This document shows positions 62,841 to 64,000 of a stretch of DNA of 64,000 nt, one piece after another. Under the pieces are notes generated by a model. That model was not told where the DNA came from and did not search any database. It was given only the letters and a program-made list of their open reading frames with translations. The position numbers and the translations under genes are program-made. The stretch's first letter is position 1. Every line of letters begins with the position of its first letter. The stretch is from Marisediminitalea alba (GTDB taxonomy: Bacteria; Pseudomonadota; Gammaproteobacteria; Enterobacterales; Alteromonadaceae), in the NCBI RefSeq assembly GCF_002993365.1, contig NZ_PVNP01000054.1:20180-84179 (forward strand), written 5' to 3'.

Positions 62841-63997
62841 GGAGACTCTGAATAAGTCCCCAAAATCAGCGATAATACGGCCATCGTCAACTGCATAGGA
62901 TTCCGTGCTTTTATGGATCAGATCACTTTCTCCGAAGCCGAGTACCAGACCAAGAAGCGCAAGACACGTCGCGAGATCTTTCTGGATCGGATGGACAACC
63001 TGATTCCGTGGAAGCAGCTGGAGAAAAAGGTAGCCCGTTATTATCCCAAGGGTCAGAACGGACGGCCCCCGTATCCTTTGTCTGCCATGCTGCGAGTTCA
63101 CTGCATGCAGTTGTTCTATAACCTCAGTGATCCCGCCATGGAAGACGCCCTGTACGAGATCGAATCCATGCGCCAGTTTGCTGGACTGAAGCTGGATCGT
63201 CTGCCGGACGAAACCACCATTCTTAAGTTCCGCCATTTTCTGGAGCAGCATGGCCTTGGCAAGGTACTGTTCAAAGAAGTGAATAAGCATCTTGAGAAAA
63301 ACGGCCTGATGCTGCGTGAAGGCAGTATTGTCGATGCCACCATCATTTCTGCACCGAGTTCCACCAAGAACAAGACCGGCCAGCGTGATCCGGAAATGCA
63401 TCAAACCAAGAAGGGTAATGAGTGGCGCTTCGGAATGAAGATGCACATCGGCGTCGATGACACGCTGGGCCTCATCCACAGTATTGATACCACCGCTGCC
63501 AACGTGCACGACATTGTGCCCACGGACAAGCTGCTGCATGGTGAAGAGCAACGGGTTTTCGGCGATGCCGGCTACCTCGGTATTCAAAAGCGGTCTGAAC
63601 ATAAGCACCGCCAGAATGTATCGTGGTACATCGCTACGCGCCCTGGGGCACGAAAAACGCTGGATGCTGAAAAGCTTAAAGCCGAGAAAATCAAAGCCAG
63701 CGTTCGTGCCAAGGTCGAGCATCCATTCCGGTACATAAAGCAGGTCTTTGGCTACAGCAAAGTTCGCTATCGTGGCTTGGCCAAGAACAACAACCGGTTG
63801 CATTTGCTGGCCGCGTTCAGCAACCTGCTTATTGGTGGAAAATACCTTCTGGCATAGGGCCAGTGCGCCTGTTTTCCGCCAAAATGGCGGGGAATGGGCA
63901 AAAAATATGCAAGCAACGGGGAAAATAGCGTCTGAATTTCATATTTTTGCCGGTTTATGCCGATGCTGGTGAAAATTGGCAGTTATTCAGACCTTCC
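62841..63997 (+). mobile_element. IS5-family insertion sequence
   Basis: 1157 bp with one transposase gene. Terminal inverted repeats are GGAGACTCTGAATAAGT (left, 62841-62857) and, on the other strand at the right end, GGAAGGTCTGAATAACT (63997-63981), 13 of 17 identical. A TTAG lies just left (62837-62840), and TTA fills the last three bases of the window (63998-64000), consistent with a 4-bp YTAR target duplication cut by the window edge. It sits 23 bp upstream of the frameshifted nuclease gene. Confidence 0.88.
62913..63857 (+). CDS. IS5-family transposase
   Basis: 314 residues, full length. N-terminal DUF772-like domain (PLSAMLRVHCMQLFYNLSDPAMEDALYEIESMRQFAGL), then the DDE catalytic core: D in GSIVDATII, D in FGDAGYLG, E in VEHPFRYIKQVFGYSKVRYRGLAKN. 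No frameshift. It moves the element by cut-and-paste. Codon use is more GC-rich than the ICE genes beside it, so it likely came from another background. Confidence 0.93.
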   Translation: MDQITFSEAEYQTKKRKTRREIFLDRMDNLIPWKQLEKKVARYYPKGQNGRPPYPLSAMLRVHCMQLFYNLSDPAMEDALYEIESMRQFAGLKLDRLPDETTILKFRHFLEQHGLGKVLFKEVNKHLEKNGLMLREGSIVDATIISAPSSTKNKTGQRDPEMHQTKKGNEWRFGMKMHIGVDDTLGLIHSIDTTAANVHDIVPTDKLLHGEEQRVFGDAGYLGIQKRSEHKHRQNVSWYIATRPGARKTLDAEKLKAEKIKASVRAKVEHPFRYIKQVFGYSKVRYRGLAKNNNRLHLLAAFSNLLIGGKYLLA

Positions 63998-64000
63998 TTA

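Larger units (their letters stand above)
6000..64000. mobile_element. SXT/R391-family integrative and conjugative element (partial)
   Basis: Defined by family-typical gene content and order: setR, Cro-like gene, setD, setC, eex-like gene, traG/H/F, the radC-to-ssb block with bet and exo, traN, traU, traW, trhF, trbI, traC, dsbC, traA/V/B/K/E/L, traJ, traD, traI, beside an intact prfC. Variable genes sit exactly between traF and the 235-aa gene, before traN, between dsbC and traA, between traL and the DUF4400-like gene, and beyond traI, which are the five insertion hotspots known for this family. The integrase end is outside the window. The left coordinate is approximate. Confidence 0.95.

Noticed and set aside
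62784..63803. Long minus-strand frame opposite the IS transposase
   Set aside because: It is the antisense shadow of a clear DDE transposase. Its sequence shows no family pattern and it crosses the IS left end.
6291..64000. oriT, mobI, integrase or rumAB genes
   Set aside because: None is visible. In this ICE family they lie toward the other end, beyond the right edge of the window.
1..64000. tRNA or rRNA genes
   Set aside because: I saw no cloverleaf or rRNA-like sequence on either strand by eye. A tRNAscan run would settle small cases.

Overview
The window is the junction between a gammaproteobacterial chromosome and one end of an integrative and conjugative element (ICE) of the SXT/R391 family. 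The first 6 kb are host housekeeping genes, all on the minus strand: lysS (cut by the window edge), prfB with its programmed +1 frameshift, a flavodoxin-fold FMN reductase, argS and prfC. The protein sequences look like Alteromonadales, but that is an impression and no search was run. prfC is the known SXT/R391 integration gene, and its intact reading frame lies right beside setR, as expected at the setR-side ICE junction. From about 6.0 kb to the right edge everything is ICE. The int/xis end, mobI, oriT and rumAB are not in the window.

ICE layout, left to right: (a) 6.3-10.7 kb, the regulatory module: SetR repressor, four 18-bp operators, Cro-like protein, conserved small genes, a lytic transglycosylase, the FlhDC-like activators SetD and SetC, and a 143-aa membrane protein taken to be the exclusion protein Eex. 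(b) 10.8-16.7 kb, traG, traH, traF. (c) 16.9-20.7 kb, an AT-rich three-gene insertion of the ABC-3C/Lamassu (DdmABC-like) defence type. (d) 20.8-31.8 kb, the conserved DNA-processing block: a primase-like protein, RadC, a CobT-like VWA protein, a DUF3150-like protein, a WGR-like protein, a CobS/MoxR-like AAA ATPase, Exo, Bet and SSB. (e) 32.2-40.4 kb, a conserved gene followed by a defence island: a ribbon-helix-helix regulator with its own operator, an AAA ATPase plus subtilisin-like protease pair (IetAS type), and an OLD-type ATPase/Toprim nuclease plus UvrD-like helicase pair (Gabija type). (f) 40.4-50.2 kb, traN, traU, trbC-traW, trhF, trbI, traC, dsbC. (g) 50.5-51.3 kb, a DUF1778/GNAT toxin-antitoxin pair. 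(h) 51.4-55.5 kb, traA, traV, traB, traK, traE, traL. (i) 55.6-56.2 kb, a HigBA-like toxin-antitoxin pair. (j) 56.3-61.5 kb, a DUF4400-like gene, traJ, traD, traI. (k) 61.6-64.0 kb, a frameshifted DUF4268-type nuclease gene and an IS5-family insertion sequence. The insertions at c, e, g, i and k sit in the five hotspots known for this ICE family.

The genes form one transfer system. SetR represses the switch region. SetCD activates the tra operons. TraI/TraD/TraJ process and deliver the DNA, and the F-type Tra proteins build the pilus and mating pore. Bet/Exo/SSB recombine DNA. Three defence-type systems and two toxin-antitoxin pairs are the cargo.

The most unusual structure I see is a family of at least nine intergenic leaders in block d. 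Each has a strong GC-rich hairpin followed by a second hairpin that pairs with or encloses the Shine-Dalgarno sequence of the next gene. They precede radC, the cobT-like gene, a 146-aa gene, the DUF3150-like gene, the cobS-like gene, exo, a 47-aa ORF, bet and the 108-aa first gene, which suggests coordinated translational control of the whole recombination block.
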